DNA of 64,000 bases from Mycolicibacterium sphagni. Lineage in GTDB: Bacteria > Actinomycetota > Actinomycetes > Mycobacteriales > Mycobacteriaceae. Shown here piece after piece: positions 9,071 through 17,132 of this stretch (its first letter is position 1; each line of letters opens with the position of its first letter). The stretch spans positions 222,838 to 286,837 of the forward strand of contig NZ_NOZR01000006.1 of assembly GCF_002250655.1 (NCBI RefSeq). The letters are read 5' to 3'. The position numbers and the translations under genes were made by a program. The notes beneath the pieces are model-generated. The model worked only from the letters and a program-made list of their open reading frames with translations. It ran no database searches and was not told where the DNA came from.

Positions 9071-9136
9071 CGGCTGATGGTAGGCAGCTCGACAGCGCGG
9101 GACTGCGATTTGTCCTGAAGTGCGGGATCCTGGCCG

Positions 9137-10501
9137 CTAGGGCATGAACTGGCCTACGTCATCGAGCGAAGTGTCCCGCGTCTCCCGCATGACCAGCAGG
9201 GCGATGAGGGTCAACGCCGCAGCCGACAACAGGTACACGCCGACCCACGCCACCCCGTAGGAGGTGGCCAGCCAGGTCGCGACGAACGGCGCGATCGCGG
9301 CACCGAGGATGCTCGCCGCGTTGTAAGCGATGCCAGACCCGGTGTAGCGCACATTGGTCGGGAACAGTTCGGGCAGCACGGCACTCATCGGACCGAACGT
9401 CAACCCCATCAGCGTCATGCCGATGATGAGGAACACCAGGGTCGACGTCGCCGTCGCCGAGTGCGGATCCAGCAATGGCCCAAAGAAGCAGCCGTACAAC
9501 ATGATTCCGACGGTCACCACGATCAGCGTGACCCTGCGCCCGAATTTGTCGGCCAGGTAGCCGGTGACGGGCAACATTGCCGCGAAGAAGAGCACCGAGA
9601 TCAATTGCAGTTGGAGGAATTCCAGGTAAGGAATGCCCAATCCGCCGCCGTTGGCTGCCTTCTTGCCGGTTCCGAAACTCAACGCCCAGGTGGTCACAAC
9701 ATAGAACAACGTGTAGGTGGCGAGCATGACAAATGTGCCAATGATCAACTGGCGCCATTGGTTCCGGAACACCTCGGCCAGCGGTGTGCGGACGCGCTCG
9801 CCGCGTTCGATGGCGCGGGCAAACACCGGGGTCTCGGTCAGCCGCAGCCGGACGTAGAGGCCGATGGCCACCATCACGGCGCTGAGTAGGAACGGGATAC
9901 GCCAGCCCCAGCTGAGGAACGGGCCGTCGAGGTCAGGACTGGCGTTGTTGTGCCCCAACCACAGCACCAGCACGAGGAACACCCCGTTGGCGAGCAGGAA
10001 GCCGAAGGGGGCGCCGAGTTGTGGCCACATCGCCGCCCAGGCTCGCTTGCCGGGCTTCGCGGTCTCGGTGGCGAGGAGCGCGGCACCACTCCACTCCCCG
10101 CCCAGCGCGAGGCCTTGGCTGAACCGCATCACCGCGAGCAGCGCGGGGGCCAGCAGGCCGACCTGGTGGTAGGTGGGCAGTAGGCCGATGAGGAACGTGG
10201 CGATGCCCATAACGAGCAGCGATGCCACCAGCGTGGTCTTGCGGCCGATGCGATCGCCGAAGTGTCCGAACAGGATCGACCCGAGTGGGCGCGCGACGAA
10301 GGCGAGCCCGAAAGTGGCCAGCGACGCGAGCAGTGCGGTGGTCGGGTTGCCCTTGGGGAAGAACAGGTGCGGAAACACCGTGACCGCCGCGGTGGCGTAG
10401 GCGTAGAAGTCGTAGAACTCGATGGTGGTGCCGACCATCGAGGCGATGACGATGCGGGTGCGGGGTACGCCGTCGACCAGATCGGATTCGGGTGTGGTCA
10501 C
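9137..10501 (-). CDS. MHS-family MFS transporter
   Basis: 454 residues from a GTG at 10501, chosen because GGGAGGA lies upstream; the frame stays open to 11,032 but that part is low-complexity and antisense to the next gene. Twelve hydrophobic segments are visible. MHS-family (metabolite:proton symporter) marks are GTTIEFYDFYAYATAA in helix 1, GHFGDRIGRKTTL in the loop between helices 2 and 3, RFSQGLALGGEWSGAALLATE in helix 4, and LADKFGRR in the second half. Such proteins import organic acids or osmolytes with protons. The substrate cannot be told from sequence. Confidence 0.9.
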   Translation of the reverse strand: MTTPESDLVDGVPRTRIVIASMVGTTIEFYDFYAYATAAVTVFPHLFFPKGNPTTALLASLATFGLAFVARPLGSILFGHFGDRIGRKTTLVASLLVMGIATFLIGLLPTYHQVGLLAPALLAVMRFSQGLALGGEWSGAALLATETAKPGKRAWAAMWPQLGAPFGFLLANGVFLVLVLWLGHNNASPDLDGPFLSWGWRIPFLLSAVMVAIGLYVRLRLTETPVFARAIERGERVRTPLAEVFRNQWRQLIIGTFVMLATYTLFYVVTTWALSFGTGKKAANGGGLGIPYLEFLQLQLISVLFFAAMLPVTGYLADKFGRRVTLIVVTVGIMLYGCFFGPLLDPHSATATSTLVFLIIGMTLMGLTFGPMSAVLPELFPTNVRYTGSGIAYNAASILGAAIAPFVATWLATSYGVAWVGVYLLSAAALTLIALLVMRETRDTSLDDVGQFMP

Positions 10502-10568
10502 GGGGGAACATCCTCCCAGATGGTGAGTGGTCAGCGGCCACCTGCTCGCAGATATGCGTCGACCTGAA

Positions 10569-10603
10569 GTGCCCCAGCCGGACTCGAACCGCATTGGTAA
10601 ACG
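10569..10603 (-). repeat. tRNA 3'-end-like fragment (T-arm plus acceptor), copy 1
   Basis: On the minus strand this reads GCGGTTCGAGTCCGGC followed by TGGGGCAC, the shape of a T-loop with acceptor 3' strand, but no anticodon arm precedes it and the T-stem has mismatches. It is therefore a tRNA remnant, not a gene. Similar fragments in the same orientation lie at 12,493 and at the prophage junction (20,019). Confidence 0.5.
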
Positions 10604-10636
10604 CCCACCCGGAGCGCCGCCGCATACAAACGCCAA

Positions 10637-10679
10637 AGCGCCAGTCGGCCCCACCCTCCAGCAGGGGCCGACTGGCGCT
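10637..10679. terminator. Strong hairpin terminator
   Basis: A perfect 16-bp stem (10637-10652 with 10664-10679, starting AGCGCCAGTCGGCCCC) and an 11-nt loop. It lies 13 bp after the stop of the GjpA-like gene on the minus strand and can stop transcription toward the transporter gene. Confidence 0.7.
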
Positions 10680-10691
10680 AAGAGGTCGAAC

Positions 10692-11897
10692 TTAGTTGCT
10701 GGCTTTACCGGGCCTGCCGGACTTGGCCGACGAGCCCTTCGTGCCGGCGCTGGCCTTCGAATCGTGCCCGCCTGCGGCCGACGATCCCGCCGTGGTGCTG
10801 CTCGACGAGGAATTGGAACCGCCGGTGGCCGATTCGGCTGCCGGGGTGGCCTTGGCGCTGGTCGTCGTGGAACCGGTACTGCCGGTGGAACTATCGGCCG
10901 CGTTGGGCTCAGCCGCGCTCTCCGACGCCGCCTTAGTGGCACCACGAGCCGGCGCCGCCTTGCCGAGAGCCTTCGGGGCGGCAGTCGACAGGGTGACCGT
11001 CTTGGCCGCGGTGGGCACCGCCGCTGCGGCATTGGTGGCCGCGGTCGTGGGCGGCGGGGTGGCTCCGATGGCCTGGGCGATGACGTCCCGCAGCTGAATC
11101 AGGCTGGCGATCGGTCCGGTGGCCAGGAACCCGAAGCTGGAGCTATAGGGCGTCAGGAGACCCGGGGTGGGAATGATTCCCAGGATCATGCCCGAACCGT
11201 TGAGGAAGCCATTGACCAGATTCGCCGGGAGATTTACCAGAGTGTTGATGACGGCACCCGGGTTGGAGGCGACCACTCCGTCGTACACATCCTGCGTTGC
11301 CTGAACAACAACGTTGATCGTCGACAACAGCGGGAACGTCATGGGCAGCAACACCTGGTACACCGCGTTGGGCAGTGTGGCGAACGCCTTGGCGAAGTTG
11401 TTCACCGTGTTGACCACCGGGACGGTCGAATCGGACACGGCCTGAACCGCCGCCAGCGCGAGCGGGATCACGACCGTGTTGTTGATGGTGTCGAAGCCGC
11501 CCGTGATGTCGCCGCTCTGGAACTGGCCGCGAGCGGTATCGATCGTTCCGGGGATGCTGTCGAAGATCTGCTTGACGTTGGCCGCATTGCCTGCAAAGGC
11601 CGTCTGCAAGGCCTTCAGGCTGGCGATCTGGTTGGCGACGATCTGGCTGAGGATCGGGGCGGGACTGTCGACGATCTGCTGGCCGATTGCACCAAGATTT
11701 GCTGCGGACGTCTGGAAAACTTGAATCCAATTCTCGATCGGGTTCACCGTGGCGCTGAGCTCGACGCCGACCGACGACACGGTGCGCTGCATCGCATGGA
11801 CGTCGGGCATCGGCGGCGCCAGCGGCGAAATCGCAATGACACTCGCTCCCACGAGCGCCACCCCAGCGGTGGTGTACGGACGAATAGCAGCGTTCAT
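10692..11897 (-). CDS. GjpA-like secreted/outer-membrane protein, paralog 2
   Basis: 401 residues with AAAGGAG 5 nt before the ATG at 11897. The signal-like N-terminus RPYTTAGVALVGASVIAISP is the family signature, followed by a helical core containing SPAPILSQIVANQIASLKA and a ~110-residue Ala/Ser/Thr-rich tail. Annotated members are called outer membrane porin GjpA. It is paralogous to the gene at 1586-2782: the N-terminus and PAPILxQI core are shared, the tail is not. It ends just before a strong hairpin and is bracketed by tRNA-like fragments. Confidence 0.68.
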   Translation of the reverse strand: MNAAIRPYTTAGVALVGASVIAISPLAPPMPDVHAMQRTVSSVGVELSATVNPIENWIQVFQTSAANLGAIGQQIVDSPAPILSQIVANQIASLKALQTAFAGNAANVKQIFDSIPGTIDTARGQFQSGDITGGFDTINNTVVIPLALAAVQAVSDSTVPVVNTVNNFAKAFATLPNAVYQVLLPMTFPLLSTINVVVQATQDVYDGVVASNPGAVINTLVNLPANLVNGFLNGSGMILGIIPTPGLLTPYSSSFGFLATGPIASLIQLRDVIAQAIGATPPPTTAATNAAAAVPTAAKTVTLSTAAPKALGKAAPARGATKAASESAAEPNAADSSTGSTGSTTTSAKATPAAESATGGSNSSSSSTTAGSSAAGGHDSKASAGTKGSSAKSGRPGKASN

Positions 11898-12660
11898 GAC
11901 TCTCCTTTGACCAAAATTGCCCCCCGCGCGCCAAAACGTACCGCACCTTACTCAGCAGTAAGTAGTGGTTCCGGAAACTTTCTTGCGCCTCGAAAGCAAC
12001 CCAGATAGCTGCGCTACATTCCAGATGCACGCGGTAAAGGCACTGTTCAAGTCCCTGTTGACCGCTTCAGAACATTGCCAGCCGCTGAACGGCTGGGGGT
12101 GATCAGCTACCGTTTCCGGCTCGTTATATTACTTACGGGTAAGATAACGGGTTTGCTGAGACTGTCTACTAAGTTACCTTTCGGTACCATAACCAGGCTT
12201 ATGTAAATCTCAGGTTGTTTGCGCGGTTGGTCGACAGCGCAGCAGCGGCCGCGACGGCCGCTGCGAACGACCGGAATCGGGGACAGGCCGGCGAGCCCCC
12301 TCGACCCCGGCCATCCCCTGCGGTCGACACGCTTACATCGGTGAGTTTGCTGGGCGGCCGAAAAATTCGTGGCGCCCTGTGGCCCAGCGGGCACAGTCAC
12401 CCCCATCGCCGGATACACGGCGCTAGGAACAGTGCCCTTCTTCATCTCCGCGGTGCGACCGGCGATGAACTGGCACCCGGCACGTCTGCAGTGAGTGCCG
12501 AGTCGGACTCGAACCGCCACCGTCGCACGATTCCCGACAACAGCTTTTCGACTCCCGTCAGGACACGCCCTGTGAAAGCATGCGGGAGCGTGGCGGCGGT
12601 GCTGCTCGCACGGGTCAGCGTCAGCGGAGCCCACCGCCACCATGATGTGAAAGGACACGC
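11898..12660. other. Long intergenic region, upstream of paralog 2 and of the NHL lipoprotein
   Basis: About 760 bp without a convincing gene; open frames here are short and lack ribosome binding sites. AT-rich stretches at ~12,120-12,220 could hold promoters. It contains the tRNA-like fragment at 12,493-12,527. Low coding potential plus this remnant suggest a scar of past integration. Confidence 0.5.
12493..12527 (-). repeat. tRNA 3'-end-like fragment, copy 2
   Basis: The minus strand reads GGCGGTTCGAGTCCGAC followed by TCGGCACT, matching a T-arm and acceptor end with one T-stem mismatch. No anticodon arm is present. It shares the core CGGACTCGAACCG (plus strand) with the fragments at 10,569 and 20,019. 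Confidence 0.45.
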
Positions 12661-13602
12661 GTGACCGAAACGGCATGGCCCCGACGCAGTCAAGGCATCG
12701 TGGGCATCGTAGGACTGAGCGCGGTTGTGCTCATCGGATGCAGCCACGGCGGCGGACCGAATCCGCCGTCCTCCACATCGACTTCCGCCCCGTCGGCGTC
12801 TAGTTCTGCTGTGGCGCAACCTAGTTCAGCCGCTCCAAGCCCGTCCCCGGCCGGCCAAATCGTGCTGCCGTTCACCAATCTCAATGTGCCCGGGAGCGTG
12901 GCGGTGGACACCGCAGGTGACGTCTACGTCACCGATTACCTCAGCGGTCAGGTGCTGAAGCTGGCGCCTGGGGCCGCAACCGCAACCCAGCTGCCGTTCG
13001 CCGGCCTGAATGGCCCGGGCGGTCTGGCGGTGGACGGCGCCGGCGCCGTTTATGTCACCGACTCCGGCAGCACCCCGGTGCTGAAGTTGGCGCCGGGAGC
13101 CAGCAGCCCAACCCCGCTATCGTTCACCGGCCTGAATGGGCCACCCGGGGGTATCGCGGTGGACGGCACCGGCGCCGTGTACGTCGCCGATACCCGAGTG
13201 TTGATGTTGGCGCCGGGAGCCAGCGCCCCGACAGTGCTGCCCTTCACCGGCCTGAATGGACCCCCGAAGGGATTGGCCGTGGACGCCGCCGGTGACGTGT
13301 ACATCAACGATGCAGGTAACAACCGAGTGTTGTCGTTGGCGCCAGGAGCCAGCGCCCCGACAGTGCTGCCCTTCACCGGCCTCAACGGGCCCGCAGGCGT
13401 GGCAGTGGACCGTGCCGGCGCCGTGTACGTCAGCGACGCGGGCAACAACCGAGTGTTGACGTTGGCCGCAGGAGCGAGCACCCCGACAGTGCTGCCCTTC
13501 ACCGACCTCAACGCACCCGGTGGTGTGGCGGTGGACAGCGCCGGCGCTGTGTACGTCACCGACGTCGGAAACAGCCGGGTAGTGAAACTGCCGGCAGCGT
13601 GA
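12661..13602 (+). CDS. NHL-repeat beta-propeller lipoprotein
   Basis: 313 residues from a GTG at 12661 with GAAAGGA upstream. A lipobox (VVLIGC) at residue ~27 marks an exported lipoprotein, followed by a Ser/Pro-rich linker. From residue ~68 there are six NHL-type blades, each with the pattern VAVDxAGxVYVTDxxNxRVLxLAPGA and ending LPFTGLNGP. These resemble the sensor propeller of the mycobacterial kinase PknD. The protein probably sits on the outer face of the membrane and binds a ligand or partner; no enzyme motif is seen. Blade-to-blade identity is high, suggesting recent internal duplication. Confidence 0.85.
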   Translation: MTETAWPRRSQGIVGIVGLSAVVLIGCSHGGGPNPPSSTSTSAPSASSSAVAQPSSAAPSPSPAGQIVLPFTNLNVPGSVAVDTAGDVYVTDYLSGQVLKLAPGAATATQLPFAGLNGPGGLAVDGAGAVYVTDSGSTPVLKLAPGASSPTPLSFTGLNGPPGGIAVDGTGAVYVADTRVLMLAPGASAPTVLPFTGLNGPPKGLAVDAAGDVYINDAGNNRVLSLAPGASAPTVLPFTGLNGPAGVAVDRAGAVYVSDAGNNRVLTLAAGASTPTVLPFTDLNAPGGVAVDSAGAVYVTDVGNSRVVKLPAA

Positions 13603-13681
13603 TGGGTCGCCCTTGCTGGTCTGCTGCCGCCTGACTGGCGTCCGGCCCGAGTAGGACTGACTCCAGCAGGAGGACAACAGC

Positions 13682-14242
13682 GTGAAGCATGGGCTCGTGG
13701 TCGCCGTCGCCGGCGTGGCGATGGTCATCGAGGGTCTGGGAGGCTGTGCGACAAGCACGCCGAACAGCAGTCCCGCCCTGACGTCGACGACCTCGGCAAG
13801 TGCCTCGGCCAACTCCGCCCCGACCTCGGCGGCCGCCACGGCGGGCGCCGGCTTCGTGGGCCAGTGGCATGTTCACGACGCGACGTTGGACATCGCCGCA
13901 AGGACCGCCACCATGGTCGTGAGCCTCGGCATGGGGCCCTGCAGCCTCGGGCCTCCTCACGCTTGCAGTGAAACCGACTCGCTGTCAGTCCTGTCCGGCG
14001 ACGACACGCATATAACGCTCGGTGTCACGGCCGTGAGCTTCACCGACAACACGGGGGCCAGCGCCGCCAACCCCGACCCGGGTTCGTCGACAGCCATCGG
14101 GGACTCGATGCAGCTGGTCCTGCAGGCACCCGGTCTGCTGAATCGGGTTGTTGTGCATGGGTTCCCGGGCTGGGAGGGCGGTAATCCCTACTGGTGCGGC
14201 ACAGGGGTCAGCCAAGCCAACGCACAACTGTGCGGCGCGTAG
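13682..14242 (+). CDS. Putative lipoprotein
   Basis: 186 residues from a GTG at 13682 with a strong AGGAGG 9 nt upstream. The signal peptide ends in a lipobox-like LGGC (Cys22), followed by a Ser/Thr/Ala linker to residue ~55 and a globular domain (FVGQWHVHDATLDI ...) with four further cysteines in two likely pairs. FVGQWHVHDATLDI resembles mycobacterial LppP/LprE-like small lipoproteins, but I cannot name the family. A ~80-bp piece of its 3' half is duplicated at 17,023-17,104. Confidence 0.75.
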   Translation: MKHGLVVAVAGVAMVIEGLGGCATSTPNSSPALTSTTSASASANSAPTSAAATAGAGFVGQWHVHDATLDIAARTATMVVSLGMGPCSLGPPHACSETDSLSVLSGDDTHITLGVTAVSFTDNTGASAANPDPGSSTAIGDSMQLVLQAPGLLNRVVVHGFPGWEGGNPYWCGTGVSQANAQLCGA

Positions 14243-14427
14243 GAACCCGGATCTGGTCCGCGCCAGCTGTTGGCGCCACGAAGGATGATCGGCGTCCCAT
14301 GCCACGGTATGGATCATCGACGGCAGCGGAAATGACTGTGCCGAAGGTGAATTAGGCGAGATCGCGATCCAGGGTGCGGCAGCTGCGCAAGGCTACGCCG
14401 GGGCTCCGCCGGTCATCCGCGCGAGAG

Positions 14428-15162
14428 TTATCCGGCGCGCACGTGTGCGACAGCTTTGAGGATGAAGGCGGCGGTGGCGACCGGTTGGGCGATGAAGGCG
14501 GTGTGCGAGCCGTTGATCGTCTCGGTGGTGGCGTTAATCCGCTCGGCCATGAAGCGCTCGGCGTCGGGGCTGATCGCATTGTCGTGCTCGGACACCAGAT
14601 ACCACGACGGCTTGCTCTTCCAGGCTGCGCCCGTGCACTTTTCGCCGAGGCAGGCGGCGGCCACCGGGCGCTGGGTGGCGGCCATCACCGTGGCGGTGGC
14701 GATGGGGACATCAGCGCAGAACGTCTCCCGGAAGCCGTCCAACGCGATGAACAGGTCCGGTCCGCCTGCGGCGCCGGCGGCGGGGTAGCTGCTGGGGCGG
14801 GCGTTGGTGGCCAGCAGCGACGGCGGGAAGGGTTCCTGCAGCTCGGCGGCACTCTCTCCTTCGTCGAGGGCGAAGGCAGCCAGGTAGACCAGCGCGGCGA
14901 CGTTGTCGAGGTCGACGGCCGCCTGGGTGATGACGGCACCGCCGTAGGAGTGCCCGACGAGCACCACCGGACCGTCAATCGCGGCGACGAAAGCCTTGAC
15001 GGCCTCGGCGTCAACGGACAACCCGCGCAACGGATTCGGTGGTGAGAGGGTAGTGATGCCGGCCTCCTCCAGTTCGAGGATGATGCCGGCGTAGCCCGAC
15101 GCATCGGCGAAGGCGCCGTGGACAAGGACCACGGTGGGCGACGGGGCGGCGGTGTGGGTCAT
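14428..15162 (-). CDS. Alpha/beta hydrolase (secretory-type esterase fold)
   Basis: 244 residues from the ATG at 15162. TVVLVHGAFADASGY gives the oxyanion-hole HG motif, VVLVGHSYGGAVI the nucleophile elbow GHSYG (Ser ~91), and the C-terminal SHTAFIAQP the catalytic His. This matches the alpha/beta hydrolases of the salicylate esterase/HNL-like group common in mycobacteria. The reaction is probably ester hydrolysis; substrate unknown. A second alpha/beta hydrolase lies 29 bp upstream on the same strand, so they likely form an operon. Confidence 0.88.
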   Translation of the reverse strand: MTHTAAPSPTVVLVHGAFADASGYAGIILELEEAGITTLSPPNPLRGLSVDAEAVKAFVAAIDGPVVLVGHSYGGAVITQAAVDLDNVAALVYLAAFALDEGESAAELQEPFPPSLLATNARPSSYPAAGAAGGPDLFIALDGFRETFCADVPIATATVMAATQRPVAAACLGEKCTGAAWKSKPSWYLVSEHDNAISPDAERFMAERINATTETINGSHTAFIAQPVATAAFILKAVAHVRAG

Positions 15163-15191
15163 GGGATTCCCTTCGGTGGGTGAACTGGTGA

Positions 15192-16031
15192 CTAGGCGCG
15201 GGTCGGACGCTCGGGCGGTGCCGGGCGGCCGGGCAGCGCCGCAGTGAACGCGGCGATCTGTGCGGCCAGCTGATCCGGCACCTCTAGGGGCGAGAGGTGA
15301 CCGGTCCTCTCGAGAATAACCAGTGTGGCGGTGGGGATCAGCGGGAGCAGATGATCGGCCAGTACCGCGGGGGGTTCGACCTTGTCGTGGCGGCCGGCCA
15401 GCACCAGCACGGGAACCTCGATGCCGCCCACGCCGGCCGACACGTCCTCGACGAGGCCGTGCAGCGGCCAGGCCAGCCGCGCGTCGCGGTGTGCCCGCAG
15501 GCTGTCCTCGACAACCTGCCCACGTAACGCTGCGGACAGCCCGCCGTTGGTGAGCATCACCTCGATGCTCTGGCGCACCGTCGCCTCGCTGTCGTAAGCG
15601 TGGGAGGTGAGTTCCTGCAGTGCTGCGGTCTGCCCCACGGGGGCCGGTGGCGCCGGTGCGACGAGGACCACGCCGGTGAGGCCGGCGGGCTTGCGGGCGG
15701 CGAGCAACTGAGCCACCTTCCCGCCCATCGAATGGCCCACGAGCACATAGTCGCCGCCGCCCAGGGTGTCGATGACCTGCTGCGCGTCGTCGGCGAGTTG
15801 GGTCATGTCGTAGGGCCCGGGTACCTCGGCAGAGTTGCCCCAGCCACGCTGGTCGTAGGCAAGGAACGCCTGCCGGGGATCGAGCTGTTCGATCACCGGC
15901 GTCCACGTGCGCCGCGAACCGCCCCAGTAGTGCAGGAAAACCAGTGCCGGCCCGTCGCCGGCCCGGGAGCACGCCGCCAGCTGACCGTCGCGCACGTCGA
16001 CGAGGCGCTCGACGATGGCGTGGGATGTCAT
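15192..16031 (-). CDS. Alpha/beta hydrolase
   Basis: 279 residues from the ATG at 16031, chosen for CAGGAG 7 nt upstream. Motifs: LVFLHYWGGSRRTW (oxyanion region), AYDQRGWGNS, LVGHSMGGKVA (nucleophile elbow GHSMG), LVLAGRHDKVEPP (acid strand with Asp) and ERTGHLSPLE (catalytic His). These fit the classic esterase/haloperoxidase-like alpha/beta hydrolases. Cytoplasmic, no signal peptide. It forms a likely operon with the hydrolase downstream. Confidence 0.88.
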   Translation of the reverse strand: MTSHAIVERLVDVRDGQLAACSRAGDGPALVFLHYWGGSRRTWTPVIEQLDPRQAFLAYDQRGWGNSAEVPGPYDMTQLADDAQQVIDTLGGGDYVLVGHSMGGKVAQLLAARKPAGLTGVVLVAPAPPAPVGQTAALQELTSHAYDSEATVRQSIEVMLTNGGLSAALRGQVVEDSLRAHRDARLAWPLHGLVEDVSAGVGGIEVPVLVLAGRHDKVEPPAVLADHLLPLIPTATLVILERTGHLSPLEVPDQLAAQIAAFTAALPGRPAPPERPTRA

Positions 16032-16392
16032 CGTCTGCGCTCCTGGGCGGTGTCGGGGATTTGCACGGCATCCGTGGGCCGAGCAGAAGCTGGCGACCAG
16101 AGGGTGAGGCGCCTGACCCGGCGAACCCGAGTCTGACACCTGATCGGGGCGAACGAAAGAGCAGCGACGGACACGCAGCCGACGATTTCAGACACGATGT
16201 GCGAGAAGCGGCATTGCCCCAGACGCCGATAGGGATCGCGATGTGGCCGTTGGGCTGGACAATCCAATTCTGTGCCCAGGCCCCTAAACATGGCCCGAGA
16301 TGCGAGTGAGAGTCATTACCGCGCTACCGAGCACGGCAACCACGACGGCAAGAACCCCGCCGAGGTCGCGCGTTAACCGCAACTCATGACAG
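16032..16392. other. Intergenic region, nothing recognised
   Basis: About 360 bp between the hydrolase operon and the hemophore-like gene. It presumably holds the promoter of the hydrolases. I see no gene, repeat or strong hairpin. Confidence 0.4.
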
Positions 16393-16770
16393 TCAGTAGT
16401 TCTGGCACGTGTTGGCGACTTGGGTGATCTGCTGCATCCCCTGCTGACCGATCGCCGAGGCGATCATCTGTTGCATCTGCGGGTTGGCGGACTGCTGCTG
16501 CTTGGCAATCAGCGCCTGGCGCTGGTCCACAGGCAGAGCCAGGAACTGCTGCAACTTGGTCTGCATCTTCGGGCGATTGTTCAGCATGGTGGCCAGGGCG
16601 GGTGCCTCCGCATTCAGGGCAGCCGTGATCTGGCCATAGCTACAGGTGGTGGTAGCCAGCGCCGCCGTGATCGGATCCGCCGACGCGAGACCCGCCCCCG
16701 GCAACAGTGGAATCGCCGCCATCAGACCGCCGACAACAACGGCACTTCGGAACCAACGTGCAGATGTCAT
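16393..16770 (-). CDS. Hemophore-related secreted protein
   Basis: 125 residues from the ATG at 16770; GGGAAAGG lies 8 nt upstream, whereas the in-frame GTG at 16776 would sit too close to it. A signal peptide (VVVGGLMAAIPLLPGAGLASA) is followed by a ~90-residue helical domain with two cysteines, one near the mature N-terminus (TTCSYGQI) and one at the end (ANTCQNY), and a helix rich in Gln/Met (QQQSANPQMQQMIAS). This is the pattern of mycobacterial hemophore-related proteins of the Rv0203 type, small exported heme-binding proteins. Heme binding is inferred from the family. Confidence 0.8.
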   Translation of the reverse strand: MTSARWFRSAVVVGGLMAAIPLLPGAGLASADPITAALATTTCSYGQITAALNAEAPALATMLNNRPKMQTKLQQFLALPVDQRQALIAKQQQSANPQMQQMIASAIGQQGMQQITQVANTCQNY

Positions 16771-17132
16771 AGACACAGCCTTTCCCTGGACTGGCGAACC
16801 TGACCCTTCATCGCCGGTCCGAGAGGTGCCGTTACATCGTTACCGTGGCCCGCTCGGTCCGATCTGTTCGACCCCGACTGTCTGACGGGTGGTTTCGTCT
16901 CCCCTGGGCCCCAAGTTAGGCATGTAGGGGATTAACACCGCATCAGCAGTGGTCCGGTGGCGCTCGTCGGCGCAGCAGCCGCGTAGCTCAGTAGTGGACA
17001 CGGCAATAAATATCTAGCCGCCGTCGGGGACTCGATGCAGCTCACCTTGCAGGCACCCGGTCTGCTGAATCGGGTTGTTGTGCATGGGTTCTCGGTCTGG
17101 GAGGAACCAGCGAGTGGCTTCAGCACTGCTAG
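16771..17132. other. Intergenic region with a gene fragment
   Basis: About 360 bp without an intact gene. The right part (17,023-17,104) is a copied fragment of the lipoprotein gene at 13,682. The rest shows nothing I can assign. Confidence 0.5.
17023..17104 (+). pseudogene. Fragment duplicated from the lipoprotein gene at 13,682
   Basis: About 80 bp nearly identical to 14,098-14,176, encoding the segment around GDSMQL and QAPGLLNRVVVHGF. It has no start codon or signal peptide, and the frame ends shortly after. It is a non-functional remnant of a duplication or rearrangement. Confidence 0.75.

Noticed and set aside
10502..11032. N-terminal extension of the MFS transporter frame
   Set aside because: Low-complexity Arg/Pro-rich, crosses a strong terminator and overlaps the GjpA-like gene; the GTG at 10501 has a good ribosome binding site.
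16981..17000. GCGTAGCTCAGTAGTGG, like the 5' part of a tRNA (D-arm)
   Set aside because: No anticodon arm, T-arm or acceptor follows; chance similarity.
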